From the NCBI RefSeq assembly GCF_001714725.1, contig NZ_CP016447.1, forward strand, positions 4,397,501-4,461,500: a DNA stretch of 64,000 nt, given 5' to 3'. The notes below the pieces were generated by a model. It had not been told where the DNA came from, did not search any database, and saw only the letters and a program-made list of their open reading frames with translations. A program made the position numbers and the translations under genes. Shown here piece by piece: positions 8,604-17,162 of this stretch. The DNA comes from Acidovorax sp. RAC01. Its GTDB lineage: Bacteria; Pseudomonadota; Gammaproteobacteria; Burkholderiales; Burkholderiaceae_C. Position 1 is the first letter of the stretch. The number at the start of each line of letters is the position of its first letter.

Positions 8604-10232
8604 TCAGCTTTCGATGCCGGCAGCGGCCACCAGCCGCTGCGTGTACGGGTGGCTTGGCGCATCCAGTACCTGGGCCACCGTGCCGCTTTCCACTATGGCG
8701 CCGTCCTTCATCACGACCACGTCATGCGCCATGGCACGGATGACCTGGACGTCATGCGTGATGAGCAGGTAGCTCAGGCCCTTTTCCTTTTGGAGGCGCT
8801 GCAGCAAGCCCAGCACCTGCTGCTGGATGGTCACGTCCAGCGCGCTGGTAGGTTCGTCTAGCACCAGCACCTGAGGTTGCACGATGAGGGCGCGCGCAAT
8901 GGCCAGGCGCTGGCGCTGTCCGCCCGAGAACTCGTGCGGATAACGCTCTAGCAAGCGCGGGTACTGGGCTTCGGCCAGGCCGACCTCGAGCAGCGCGGCC
9001 TCGACGCGGGTGCGGCGCTGGGCCACGGTCAGCCCGGGCTCGTGCACCTTCAGGCCCTCGCCCACGATCTCCTCGACCGTCAGGCGCGGAGAGAGCGACG
9101 AAAACGGGTCCTGAAACACCACCTGTACCCGGCGGCGCAGCCGCTGGTTGGCCGGGGTATTGCGCATGGCGGGCTGCTGCCACGCGCTGCCGCCCACCTG
9201 CAGATCCCCCGCATACGGCAGCAGCCCCAAAATGGCCTGCGCCAGCGTTGACTTGCCCGAGCCCGACTCGCCCACCACGCCCAATGTCTGCCCGGGCAGC
9301 AGCTGCAGCGTGGCGGCGTGCACGGCCACGAATTCGCCCTTCTTGAACCAGCCCCTGATGCCAGGCAGTGGCGTGGGGTAGACCACGCGCAGGTCCTGCG
9401 TGCGCACCACGGGCGGTGTGTCGGCGGGCGGGTCAGCCTCGACCACATCACGGCGGGGCTGGCTGGCGATCAGTCGGCGCGTGTAGCTGTGCTGGGGCGT
9501 GCCAAAGACTTCGGCCACCCGGCCCTGCTCCACCAGCACGCCCTGCTCCATCACCGCCACGCGGTCGGCAAAGCGGCGCACCAGGTTCAGGTCGTGCGTG
9601 ATCAGCAGCACGGCCATGCCGGTCTGGCGCTGCAGGTTGCTGAGCAGGTCCAGGATCTGACCGCGCAGGGTCACGTCCAGCGCGGTGGTGGGCTCGTCTG
9701 CCAAAAGCAGCTTCGGACTGCTGGCCAGCGCCATGGCAATCATGGCGCGCTGACGCTGCCCGCCCGAGAGCTGGTGGGGAAAGCTGTTGGCACGCCGCGC
9801 GGGCTCGGGAATGCCCGTCTGCGCCAGCAGCTCGATGGCGGCCTGCGCGCACTGCGCACCGGTCAGGCCCTTTTTCAGCTGGAGGATCTCGGCAACCTGC
9901 ATGCCGATGGTCATGAGCGGGTTGAGCGCGGTCATGGGCTCCTGGAACACCATGGCGATGTCGCCACCACGCACCCCGCGCATCTCGCGCTCGGTCAGCG
10001 CCAGCAGGTCGCCGCGGCCCTGCAGATGTGCCTGGCCGGTAATGACTGCATCGCCCGCCAGCCGCAGCAGGCTGAGCGCGGTAATGGTCTTGCCCGAACC
10101 GGACTCGCCGACCAGGGCGAGCTTTTCTCCCGCTGCAATCGAAAAGTTGACGCCCCGCACCACGTCCTTGGTGCCAAAGCGAACGTACAGGTCCTGCACC
10201 TGCAGCAACGGAGAATGGGCCGGGGCGTTCAC
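8604..10232 (-). CDS. yejF: Peptide ABC transporter, double ATP-binding protein
   Basis: A 542-residue protein with two fused ABC ATPase domains, each with Walker A (GESGSGKT near 50; GESGSGKS near 330), signature LSGGQRQR/FSGGQRQR, and Walker B LLLADEPT/LVLDEPT. It powers an oligopeptide importer of the YejABEF/microcin C type. Start is GTG 10232 (VNAPAHSPLLQVQDLYVRFG); it overlaps the stop of the permease gene as GTGA, so the genes are translationally coupled. Last gene of the yejABEF operon. Confidence 0.94.
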   Translation of the reverse strand: MNAPAHSPLLQVQDLYVRFGTKDVVRGVNFSIAAGEKLALVGESGSGKTITALSLLRLAGDAVITGQAHLQGRGDLLALTEREMRGVRGGDIAMVFQEPMTALNPLMTIGMQVAEILQLKKGLTGAQCAQAAIELLAQTGIPEPARRANSFPHQLSGGQRQRAMIAMALASSPKLLLADEPTTALDVTLRGQILDLLSNLQRQTGMAVLLITHDLNLVRRFADRVAVMEQGVLVEQGRVAEVFGTPQHSYTRRLIASQPRRDVVEADPPADTPPVVRTQDLRVVYPTPLPGIRGWFKKGEFVAVHAATLQLLPGQTLGVVGESGSGKSTLAQAILGLLPYAGDLQVGGSAWQQPAMRNTPANQRLRRRVQVVFQDPFSSLSPRLTVEEIVGEGLKVHEPGLTVAQRRTRVEAALLEVGLAEAQYPRLLERYPHEFSGGQRQRLAIARALIVQPQVLVLDEPTSALDVTIQQQVLGLLQRLQKEKGLSYLLITHDVQVIRAMAHDVVVMKDGAIVESGTVAQVLDAPSHPYTQRLVAAAGIES

Positions 10233-11272
10233 TGGTCGGCCTTTCGAGGATCGAGCGCATCGCGCAGGGCGTCGCCCATGAAGGTGAGCAGTAGCAATGT
10301 GGTCACCAGCACTGCGAAGGTGGAGAGCGAAATCCACCACGCATCAATGCTGTTCTTGCCCTGGCTCAGCAGCTCGCCCAGGCTGGGGGTGCCGGGTGGA
10401 ACCCCAAGGCCCAGAAAGTCGAGCGAGGTCAGGGCCAGGATGGCTGCGCTCATGCGAAACGGCAGGAAGGTCACCACGGGCGTCAGGCTGTTGGGCAGGA
10501 TGTGGCGCCAGATGATCTGGCTGTTGCTCACGCCCAGTGCGCGCGCGGCTTTCACGTAATCGAGCTGGCGGTTGCGCAGGAACTCGGCGCGCACGTAGTC
10601 CGACAGCCCCATCCACCCAAACAGGCTCAACAGAATGAGCAGCAGCGAGATGCTGGGCGCAAACACCGCGCTGAAGATGATGAGCAAGTACAACTCGGGC
10701 ATGGAGCCCCACACCTCGATGAAGCGCTGGAACGCAAGATCCGTCTTGCCGCCAAAGAAGCCCTGGATGGCGCCGGTAATCACGCCCAGCAACACACCCG
10801 TCACCGTGAGTGCCAGGCCGAACAGCACGCTCACGCGGAACCCGTAGAGCAACTGCGCCAGCAGGTCGCGCCCCCGGTCGTCCGTGCCCAGCCAGTTCGC
10901 CGACGTGGGCGCTGACGGGTTGGGCGACTTGGCAAAGTAGTTGAGCGTGTTGGGGCCGTAGCGGTTGATGGTGTACAGCGCCCAGTTGCCGTCGGTGCCC
11001 AGGCGCTCCTGGATGAACGGGTCGAGGTAATCGGTAGGGGTGAGGAAATCCCCGCCAAAGGTGGTCTCGGGGTAGTCCTTGAGCATGGGGAAATAGGTTT
11101 GCCCCTCGTAGCGTACGACCAGCGGCTTGTCGTTGCTCACCAGTTCGGCAAACAGGCTGACCACCACCAGCGTGCAGAAGATCAGCAGGCTCCAGTAGCC
11201 CAGGCGGTTGCGCTTAAAGCGCAGCCAGGCGCGGCGCGATGGGGAAAGGGATACGGCTGGGGCGGTGCTCAT
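10229..11272 (-). CDS. yejE: Peptide ABC transporter permease YejE
   Basis: A 347-residue inner-membrane permease of the OppC/DppC type with an N-terminal cytoplasmic segment (RRAWLRFKRNRLGYWSLLIF), about six membrane helices, and the EAA loop near DYVRAEFLRNRQLDYVKAARALGVSNSQIIWRHILPN. The periplasmic insertion of roughly 100 residues after helix one is typical of YejE. Overlaps yejF by four bases and follows yejB by 21 bases. Confidence 0.94.
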   Translation of the reverse strand: MSTAPAVSLSPSRRAWLRFKRNRLGYWSLLIFCTLVVVSLFAELVSNDKPLVVRYEGQTYFPMLKDYPETTFGGDFLTPTDYLDPFIQERLGTDGNWALYTINRYGPNTLNYFAKSPNPSAPTSANWLGTDDRGRDLLAQLLYGFRVSVLFGLALTVTGVLLGVITGAIQGFFGGKTDLAFQRFIEVWGSMPELYLLIIFSAVFAPSISLLLILLSLFGWMGLSDYVRAEFLRNRQLDYVKAARALGVSNSQIIWRHILPNSLTPVVTFLPFRMSAAILALTSLDFLGLGVPPGTPSLGELLSQGKNSIDAWWISLSTFAVLVTTLLLLTFMGDALRDALDPRKADQ

Positions 11273-11293
11273 GAGGGGGCGGTCCGTCCGGTC

Positions 11294-12325
11294 CTAGTCA
11301 AACTTCACGCGGGGGTCGACCCACACGTAACACAGGTCGCTGATGAGCTTAGTCACCAGGCCGATCAGCGTGAACAGGTACAACGTGCCCAGGACCACGG
11401 GGTAGTCGCGGCGGATCACGCTTTCGTAGCTGAGCAGGCCCAGGCCGTCCAGCGAGAACAGGGTCTCGATCAGCAGCGATCCGGCAAAGAACGCCCCGAT
11501 GAACGCGGCCGGGAACCCGGTAACGATGGGGATTAGCGCATTGCGGAACACATGCTTCCACAGCACCTGCCGTTCAGAGAGGCCCTTGGCGCGGGCCGTC
11601 AGCACATATTGCTTGCGGATCTCTTCCAGAAACGCGTTCTTGGTGAGCATGGCCGTCACCGCAAAGCTGCCCAGCACCATAGCAGTGACCGGCAGCGTGA
11701 TGTGCCACAGGTAATCGACAATGCGTGCGCTCCAGCTCAGCTCTTCCCAGTTCGATGACGTGAGCCCGCGCAGCGGGAACCACTGCAACTGCCCGCCAAA
11801 GATCACCAGCAGCGCGACGCCCAGCACAAAGCCCGGGATAGCGTAGCCCACCAGAATGATCAGCGTGGTGACCAGGTCAAACCGCGAACCTGCACGCACC
11901 GCCTTGGCCACGCCCAGCGGCACGGCCACCAGATAGCTGATGAAAAACGTCCACAGGCCCAGGCTGATGGAGACGGGCAGCTTTTCCTTGACCAGCGTCC
12001 ACACGTCCTTGTTCTGGAAGAAGCTCTTGCCCAGGTCAAACCGGGCGAACTGGCCCAGCATCTGAAAGAAGCGCTCGTGGGCGGGCTTGTCAAAGCCGTA
12101 CAGCGCCTTGATCTGCTCCAGCCGCTTGGGGTCCACGCCCTGCGCGCCGCGGTAGCTCATGCCGCCGCCCTCCGCACCACCGGCGCCCGCACCGGCCTTG
12201 GCTTCGGCCATGTACTGCTCCACCGGGCCGCCGGGCACGAACTGGATCACGACGAACGTGAGCAGCAGCACGCCCAGCAGCGTGGGCAGCATGAGCAGGA
12301 CGCGTTTGAGGATGTAGGCAAACAT
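11294..12325 (-). CDS. yejB: Peptide ABC transporter permease YejB
   Basis: A 343-residue permease of the OppB/DppB type: N-terminal MFAYILKRVLLMLPTLLGVL, about six membrane segments, and an EAA loop with TARAKGLSERQVLWKHVFRNALIPI. A Gly/Ala-rich periplasmic loop (AEAKAGAGAGGAEGGG) is a local peculiarity. Pairs with YejE in the translocation pore. Confidence 0.94.
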   Translation of the reverse strand: MFAYILKRVLLMLPTLLGVLLLTFVVIQFVPGGPVEQYMAEAKAGAGAGGAEGGGMSYRGAQGVDPKRLEQIKALYGFDKPAHERFFQMLGQFARFDLGKSFFQNKDVWTLVKEKLPVSISLGLWTFFISYLVAVPLGVAKAVRAGSRFDLVTTLIILVGYAIPGFVLGVALLVIFGGQLQWFPLRGLTSSNWEELSWSARIVDYLWHITLPVTAMVLGSFAVTAMLTKNAFLEEIRKQYVLTARAKGLSERQVLWKHVFRNALIPIVTGFPAAFIGAFFAGSLLIETLFSLDGLGLLSYESVIRRDYPVVLGTLYLFTLIGLVTKLISDLCYVWVDPRVKFD

Positions 12326-12441
12326 GTGGAGTCAACCCCTCGGAACTGTCGCAATGCGGCCGGCCGCCGCGCCGGGCCGACCCGAGCAAGGCGAGCCCCC
12401 TTGGGGGGCGGCGACCCGTGCAACGGCGGAGCGTGAGGACA

Positions 12442-14241
12442 TCATTTTTTGGCCCACCAGGTGTCGATGACCCAGCCCTCGCCCGTCGAATACGGCGGCA
12501 TGGTGGGAGGCTTGTCCAGGCGCCAGGCGTTGTAGGCCATGCGGTGCGTGCCAGCCGTCCACTGCGGGATGAGGTAGTGGCTGTGCGCAATGATGCGTTC
12601 GAGCGCGTGGCAGGCGGGCAGCAGCTCGGCCTCGGTCTTGGCGCTGGTCATGGCCTTGACCATGGCGTCCACCGCCGGGTTCTTCACGCCGGGGAAGTTG
12701 CCCGAGTCTTCCGTGTCGGCCGCTGCGCTGCCGAACATGTCGGCAAATTCCTGACCCGGGTTGTTCGTGCCCTGGTAGGCCATGGAGGTGATGTCAAAGT
12801 CGAACTTCTGCAGCCGCTGCTGGTACAGCGCAAAGTCCACCGCGCGGAATTTCAGCGTGACGCCGATCTTCTCCAGGGCCCGCATCCACGGCGTGATGGT
12901 GCGCACGCCGCCGTCGTTGCTGTCCATGTATTCGAGTACCATGGGCTCCCCCTTGGCGTTGCGCAGCGCGCCATCGCGCACCTCCCAGCCGGCTTCCTTG
13001 AGCAGGGCCTGGGCCCGGCGCAGATTGGCGCGCAGGGATGAGTCCCCGTCGGTGCGGGGCGGCACGGTCATGGGGCCGAACGCAGCGGCAGGGATGTGCT
13101 TGCGGTATGGCTCCATCAGCGCAAGCTCCTGCGGGCTCGGCACGCCCCGCGTCTCGCAAGCCGTGTTGCCAAAGAGGCCATTCACACGCTGGTAGGCACC
13201 GTAGAAAAGCTGGCGGTTCATCCACTCGTAGTCCACCGCCAGGCCCAGTGCCTCGCGCACGCGGGCGTCCTGCAGCATGGGGCGGCGGGTGTTGAGCACG
13301 TAGCTCTGGAAACCCGAAGGCAGCTTGTGGCGGAACTCGCCCTTGACGAGCTCACCGCTGTCGAACTTCTTGCCTGTGACGCGGCGGGCCCAGTCGCCCG
13401 CGCTGAAAAACCGCATCAGGTCAAACTCACCGGCCTTCAGGGCTTCGAGCCGCGCGGTGTTGTCCTTGTAGATCTTGACCAGCACCTGGTCAAAATTGGC
13501 CGTGCCCTTGCGCACGTTCAGGTCGCGGGCCCAGTAGTTTGGGTCGCGCACATAGGTGATGTCCTTGCCGAAGCGCACCGGCCCGATCCGGTAGGGCCCG
13601 CTGCCAATCGGCACATCGGTGACCACCTCGTTGAACGGCTTGGCCTTGCCGTTTTCCACGCCCCAGTCACGGCTGAACACCGGCAGCCCACCCACCGTGA
13701 GCGGCAGTTCGCGGTTGGGTTGCTTGAACCGGTAGCGCACCATGCGGTCGTCCAGCACGTCCACGCCCGCCACTTCAATCAAGAGCGTCTTGTACGCAGG
13801 CGAGGTGTGGGGCCCCACCAGCGTGTCAAAGCTGTGCTTCACGTCCTGCGCCAGCACCGGCTTGCCGTTGTGAAAGCGCGCTTCGGGCCGCAGGCGGAAC
13901 ACCACCGACAGCCCGTCGGCCGCGACCTCGACGTCTTGCGCCAGCAGGCCGTAGCCGGTGGCCGTCTCGTCCATGGCACCCACCAGCAGCGAGTCGAACA
14001 TCAGCGACGACAGGTACGCGGGCGCGTTGCCCTTGATGGTGAACGGGTTGTACTTGTCGAACGTGGAAGTGCGCAGGTTGCTCACCAGGCGCAGCTCGCC
14101 GCCCTTGGGTGCGGCGGGGTTGACGTACTCGAAATGCGCGAAGCCCGCGGGGTAGCGGGGCTCGCCCCACAGCGCGTAGGCGTGCGCGGCCCAGGCCGGA
14201 GCCGCACATCCCATCCACAGAAAAGTCAGCCAAAACCGCAT
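12442..14241 (-). CDS. yejA: Periplasmic peptide-binding protein of the Yej importer
   Basis: A 599-residue family 5 extracellular solute-binding protein. Start 14241 gives a signal peptide [18 protein letters not shown] cut before [13 protein letters not shown] family 5 features include the [14 protein letters not shown] and [21 protein letters not shown] segments and the C-terminal DTWWAKK. It delivers peptides to YejBE. It is the first gene of the operon; the 116-base gap to yejB contains no gene. Confidence 0.93.
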   Translation of the reverse strand: MRFWLTFLWMGCAAPAWAAHAYALWGEPRYPAGFAHFEYVNPAAPKGGELRLVSNLRTSTFDKYNPFTIKGNAPAYLSSLMFDSLLVGAMDETATGYGLLAQDVEVAADGLSVVFRLRPEARFHNGKPVLAQDVKHSFDTLVGPHTSPAYKTLLIEVAGVDVLDDRMVRYRFKQPNRELPLTVGGLPVFSRDWGVENGKAKPFNEVVTDVPIGSGPYRIGPVRFGKDITYVRDPNYWARDLNVRKGTANFDQVLVKIYKDNTARLEALKAGEFDLMRFFSAGDWARRVTGKKFDSGELVKGEFRHKLPSGFQSYVLNTRRPMLQDARVREALGLAVDYEWMNRQLFYGAYQRVNGLFGNTACETRGVPSPQELALMEPYRKHIPAAAFGPMTVPPRTDGDSSLRANLRRAQALLKEAGWEVRDGALRNAKGEPMVLEYMDSNDGGVRTITPWMRALEKIGVTLKFRAVDFALYQQRLQKFDFDITSMAYQGTNNPGQEFADMFGSAAADTEDSGNFPGVKNPAVDAMVKAMTSAKTEAELLPACHALERIIAHSHYLIPQWTAGTHRMAYNAWRLDKPPTMPPYSTGEGWVIDTWWAKK

Positions 14242-14357
14242 GCGACAATTCTGCACTACGCAGGAACGGCCCAAGCCCACGCTTGGGGCAAACCCCCGCC
14301 GCACGGCGGGCTGCCTGCCCGCACACCACCGCTATCGCATTCCACTGGAGAACAACA

Positions 14358-15158
14358 ATGGGTTTTCTGACCGGCAAAAAGCTGCTCATCACGGGCGTGC
14401 TGTCCAACCGCTCCATCGCCTACGGCATCGCCAAGGCCTGCCACGCGCAAGGGGCCGAACTGGCTTTCAGCTACGTGGGCGAGCGCTTCAAGGACCGCAT
14501 CACCGACTTTGCTGCCGAGTTCGATTCCAAGCTGATCTTTGACTGCGATGTGGGCAGTGACGAACAGATCGAGCGGATGTTTGCCGACCTGTCGCAGACC
14601 TGGCCCAAGTTCGACGGCTTCGTGCACAGCATCAGCTTTGCGCCGCGCGAGGCCATTGCCGGCAACTTCCTCGATGGCCTGAGCCGCGAGGGTTTCCGCA
14701 TCGCGCACGACATCAGCGCGTACAGCTTTCCGGCCATGGCCAAGGCGGCCCTGCCCTACCTGAACGACAAGTCGTCGCTCATCACCTTGAGCTACCTGGG
14801 CGCCTTGCGCTCCATCCCCAACTACAACACCATGGGCCTGGCCAAAGCCAGCCTGGAAGCCAGCGTGCGCTACCTGGCCGAAGCCGTGGGCCGCACGGCA
14901 GACGGCCGCAGCATCCGCGCCAACGGCATCAGCGCCGGCCCCATCAAGACGCTGGCCGCCAGCGGCATCAAGGACTTTGGCAAGCTGCTGAGCCGAGTGG
15001 CCGATGCGTCGCCACTGCGCCGCAACGTGACCATCGAAGACGTGGGCAATGTGGCGGCGTTCCTGCTGTCAGACCTGGCGTCGGGCATGACCGCCGAGAT
15101 CACGTATGTGGACGGCGGCTTCAGCCAGACGGCCGGCCTGAGCGCTGACCAGGTGTGA
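14358..15158 (+). CDS. fabI: Enoyl-[acyl-carrier-protein] reductase (NADH)
   Basis: 266 residues; reduces enoyl-ACP in the last step of each fatty acid elongation cycle. [26 protein letters not shown] contains the cofactor-binding GVxxxxSIA pattern. The catalytic pair is Y...K in YNTMGLAK (Tyr-x6-Lys), and the C-terminal [10 protein letters not shown] is typical of FabI. Start ATG 14358 follows GGAG at 14347-14350. It is divergent from yejA. Confidence 0.96.
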   Translation: MGFLTGKKLLITGVLSNRSIAYGIAKACHAQGAELAFSYVGERFKDRITDFAAEFDSKLIFDCDVGSDEQIERMFADLSQTWPKFDGFVHSISFAPREAIAGNFLDGLSREGFRIAHDISAYSFPAMAKAALPYLNDKSSLITLSYLGALRSIPNYNTMGLAKASLEASVRYLAEAVGRTADGRSIRANGISAGPIKTLAASGIKDFGKLLSRVADASPLRRNVTIEDVGNVAAFLLSDLASGMTAEITYVDGGFSQTAGLSADQV

Positions 15159-15257
15159 CCGGCTGCACTGGCGCGGCCGGCTCAGCACCGTACCGCGCCT
15201 TTGCACGCTTTTTTGAGCGATTTTTGGCCCTGGCGCTTGTTCCACAATGCCAGACAG

Positions 15258-15272
15258 CTATCAATTTTATAG
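15258..15272. repeat. Small intergenic palindrome CTAT-N7-ATAG
   Basis: CTAT caatttt ATAG in the gap between fabI and the ligase gene. It has the same arm sequence and spacer length as the palindrome at 7029-7043, and both begin CTATCAA, suggesting a dispersed intergenic repeat. Confidence 0.45.
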
Positions 15273-15321
15273 TATTCACCCGTTTTCTGGCTTCAGTACA
15301 ACGCTGACGCACGGCGAGGGA

Positions 15322-16227
15322 ATGGCGGCTCCAAAGCCCAGGCGCGTTACCGGTACCACTCCCCTGGAGCCACTCGCGCGCCGTCGCTGGCTGGGTTGGC
15401 TGCTCGGCACGGGTCTGCTGCTACCCGCCACAGGCATCGCCGCCGATGCGCCCGCCCTGCTGCTGGCACATGTCTACCGCCCCGGCACACCGCTGGCCGA
15501 TTACTGGGTGAGCGAAAAATACGATGGGGTGCGCGGCTTCTGGGACGGCCAGACGCTGCGCACGCGCGGCGGCGAAACCGTGGTGGCACCCGCCTGGTTC
15601 ACCGCAGGATGGCCCGCCGAGCCCATGGACGGCGAACTGTGGGCCGGCCGAGGCCAATTCACCCATGCCCAGTCCACCACACGCCAGCAGCAACCGGACG
15701 ATGCCGCGTGGCGCCAGATGCGCTTCATGGTGTTTGACCTGCCCCGCCATGGCGGTACGTTCGATGAACGATTGCCTGCGCTGAACCGCATGGTCGAGGG
15801 CATCGGGCAGCCGTGGGTGCAGGCGGTTCCGCAGCGCAAGGTGGCGACCGACGCCGCACTGCAGGCCCTGCTGCAACGCACTGTGCGCGCAGGCGGCGAG
15901 GGGCTGATGCTGCACCGTGGCGCATCGCTGTACCGCGCGGGCCGCAACGATGACCTGCTCAAGCTCAAGACCCACGAAGACACCGAGGCGAAGGTGGTGG
16001 CCCACCTGCCCGGGACGGGCAAGCATGCCGGCCGCATGGGGGCGCTGCTGGTCGAGATGCCGTCTGGCCAGCGCTTTCGGTTGGGCACGGGGTTCAGCGA
16101 TGCCGAACGCAACACACCGCCACCCGTGGGCAGCTGGGTCACGTACCGCTACCGGGGCACGCACGATGGCGGACTGCCCCGTTTTGCCAGCTTTGTCCGC
16201 GTGCGGGACGACATGCCGCCGCGCTGA
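15322..16227 (+). CDS. Exported ATP-dependent DNA ligase (LigE type)
   Basis: A 301-residue minimal ATP-dependent DNA ligase. The nucleotidyltransferase motifs are visible: I SEKYDGVRG with the AMP-accepting Lys at residue 66; III FMVFDLPR; IV GEGLMLH; V LLKLKTHEDTEAKVV; then a short OB domain. Residues 20-42 (ARRRWLGWLLGTGLLLPATGIAADA) form a signal peptide, possibly with a twin-arginine-like start, so it would act in the periplasm. Homologues in naturally competent bacteria may seal incoming DNA. Start 15322 follows GAGGG. No neighbour suggests an operon. Confidence 0.88.
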   Translation: MAAPKPRRVTGTTPLEPLARRRWLGWLLGTGLLLPATGIAADAPALLLAHVYRPGTPLADYWVSEKYDGVRGFWDGQTLRTRGGETVVAPAWFTAGWPAEPMDGELWAGRGQFTHAQSTTRQQQPDDAAWRQMRFMVFDLPRHGGTFDERLPALNRMVEGIGQPWVQAVPQRKVATDAALQALLQRTVRAGGEGLMLHRGASLYRAGRNDDLLKLKTHEDTEAKVVAHLPGTGKHAGRMGALLVEMPSGQRFRLGTGFSDAERNTPPPVGSWVTYRYRGTHDGGLPRFASFVRVRDDMPPR

Positions 16228-16358
16228 CGCCCGCTGCGGCCGCAGAAGGCGCGGGTGCGTTGCAGCTCGGCCCTGCCGCTGTGGCAGGGCAGTGCCGAAC
16301 AAGGCCCGGCTGGCGCAGTGCCATGGCTGCGCAAGCCGGGCCGACGAGCCAGTTCCTG

Positions 16359-16919
16359 TCAGTTGGGCAGCAGGACCTTGTCCACCACGTGGATCACGCC
16401 GTTGGACTGGTACACATCGGCGATGGTCACGGTGGCCGTGCCACCCTTTTCGTCCATGACCATCACAGCGTTGCCGCTGGCCTTGGCGGTCAGCGTGCCA
16501 CCGGCCACGGTCTTGAGGCTGGCCATGCCCTTGCCGTCGGCAATCAGCTTGGTCAGCGCGGCAGCGTCGTACTTGCCCGCCACCACGTGGTACGTCAGCA
16601 CCTTGGTCAGCGTGGGCTTGTTCTCTGGCTTCAGCAGCGTGTCGACTGTGCCGGCTGGCAGTGCGCCAAAGGCGGCATTGGTGGGCGCAAACACCGTGAA
16701 AGGACCAGCGCTCTTGAGCGTGTCCACCAGGCCCGCCGCCTTGACCGCGGCGACCAGCGTGGTGTGGTCCTTGGAGTTCACGGCGTTGTCGATGATGTCC
16801 TTGCTGGCCAGCATGGGCGCGCCGCCCACCGTGACCTGTGCAAAGGCAGGAAACGCAGCAGCAGACAGCGCGGCAGACAGACCGATGGCGGCAAGGCGGG
16901 CATTGAAACGTAGATGCAT
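16359..16919 (-). CDS. Fasciclin (FAS1) domain surface protein
   Basis: A 186-residue exported protein: signal peptide MHLRFNARLAAIGLSAALSAAAFPAFAQ, then one FAS1 domain with the H1 motif GPFTVFAPTNAAFGALP and H2-like NGVIHVVDKVLLPN, and the conserved YHVVAGKY. FAS1 domains mediate adhesion or extracellular matrix interactions. Start 16919 follows AGGAG. A hairpin (GCCCTGCC/GGCAGGGC around 16271-16290) lies just downstream between it and the convergent ligase gene. Confidence 0.92.
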   Translation of the reverse strand: MHLRFNARLAAIGLSAALSAAAFPAFAQVTVGGAPMLASKDIIDNAVNSKDHTTLVAAVKAAGLVDTLKSAGPFTVFAPTNAAFGALPAGTVDTLLKPENKPTLTKVLTYHVVAGKYDAAALTKLIADGKGMASLKTVAGGTLTAKASGNAVMVMDEKGGTATVTIADVYQSNGVIHVVDKVLLPN

Positions 16920-17052
16920 GGGAAAGGCTCCTGAAGATGGTTGGACTGCGCCTGGCAAGAGAAGGGAAGAATTTGCGCAGCTGTCCATGAATACGCAGGG
17001 ACCCGCGGGGTAGATTCAAAAAAGTGAGACCGCGCGGCGATGGGCGGCCCGC

Positions 17053-17090
17053 AAAAAACAAAACGCCCCGCGGCCAGGGCCGGGAGCGTT
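17053..17090 (-). terminator. Rho-independent terminator of the decarboxylase gene
   Basis: Minus strand: an imperfect GC-rich stem from AACGCTCCCGG to CGCGGGGCGTT, followed by TTGTTTTTTG. It lies 73 bases after the decarboxylase stop codon. Confidence 0.7.
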
Positions 17091-17162
17091 CTTTGGGGTG
17101 CACACGTCGGCCGCGGGGCCGACATCAGCGCCGCGGAGGCGCTGGAGGTTGCGGGCTGGTGT

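Noticed and set aside
13096..14370. 424-codon plus-strand frame
   Set aside because: Antisense to yejA and running into fabI; no homology.
15421..17103. 560-codon minus-strand frame
   Set aside because: Shadow of the ligase and fasciclin genes in another frame.
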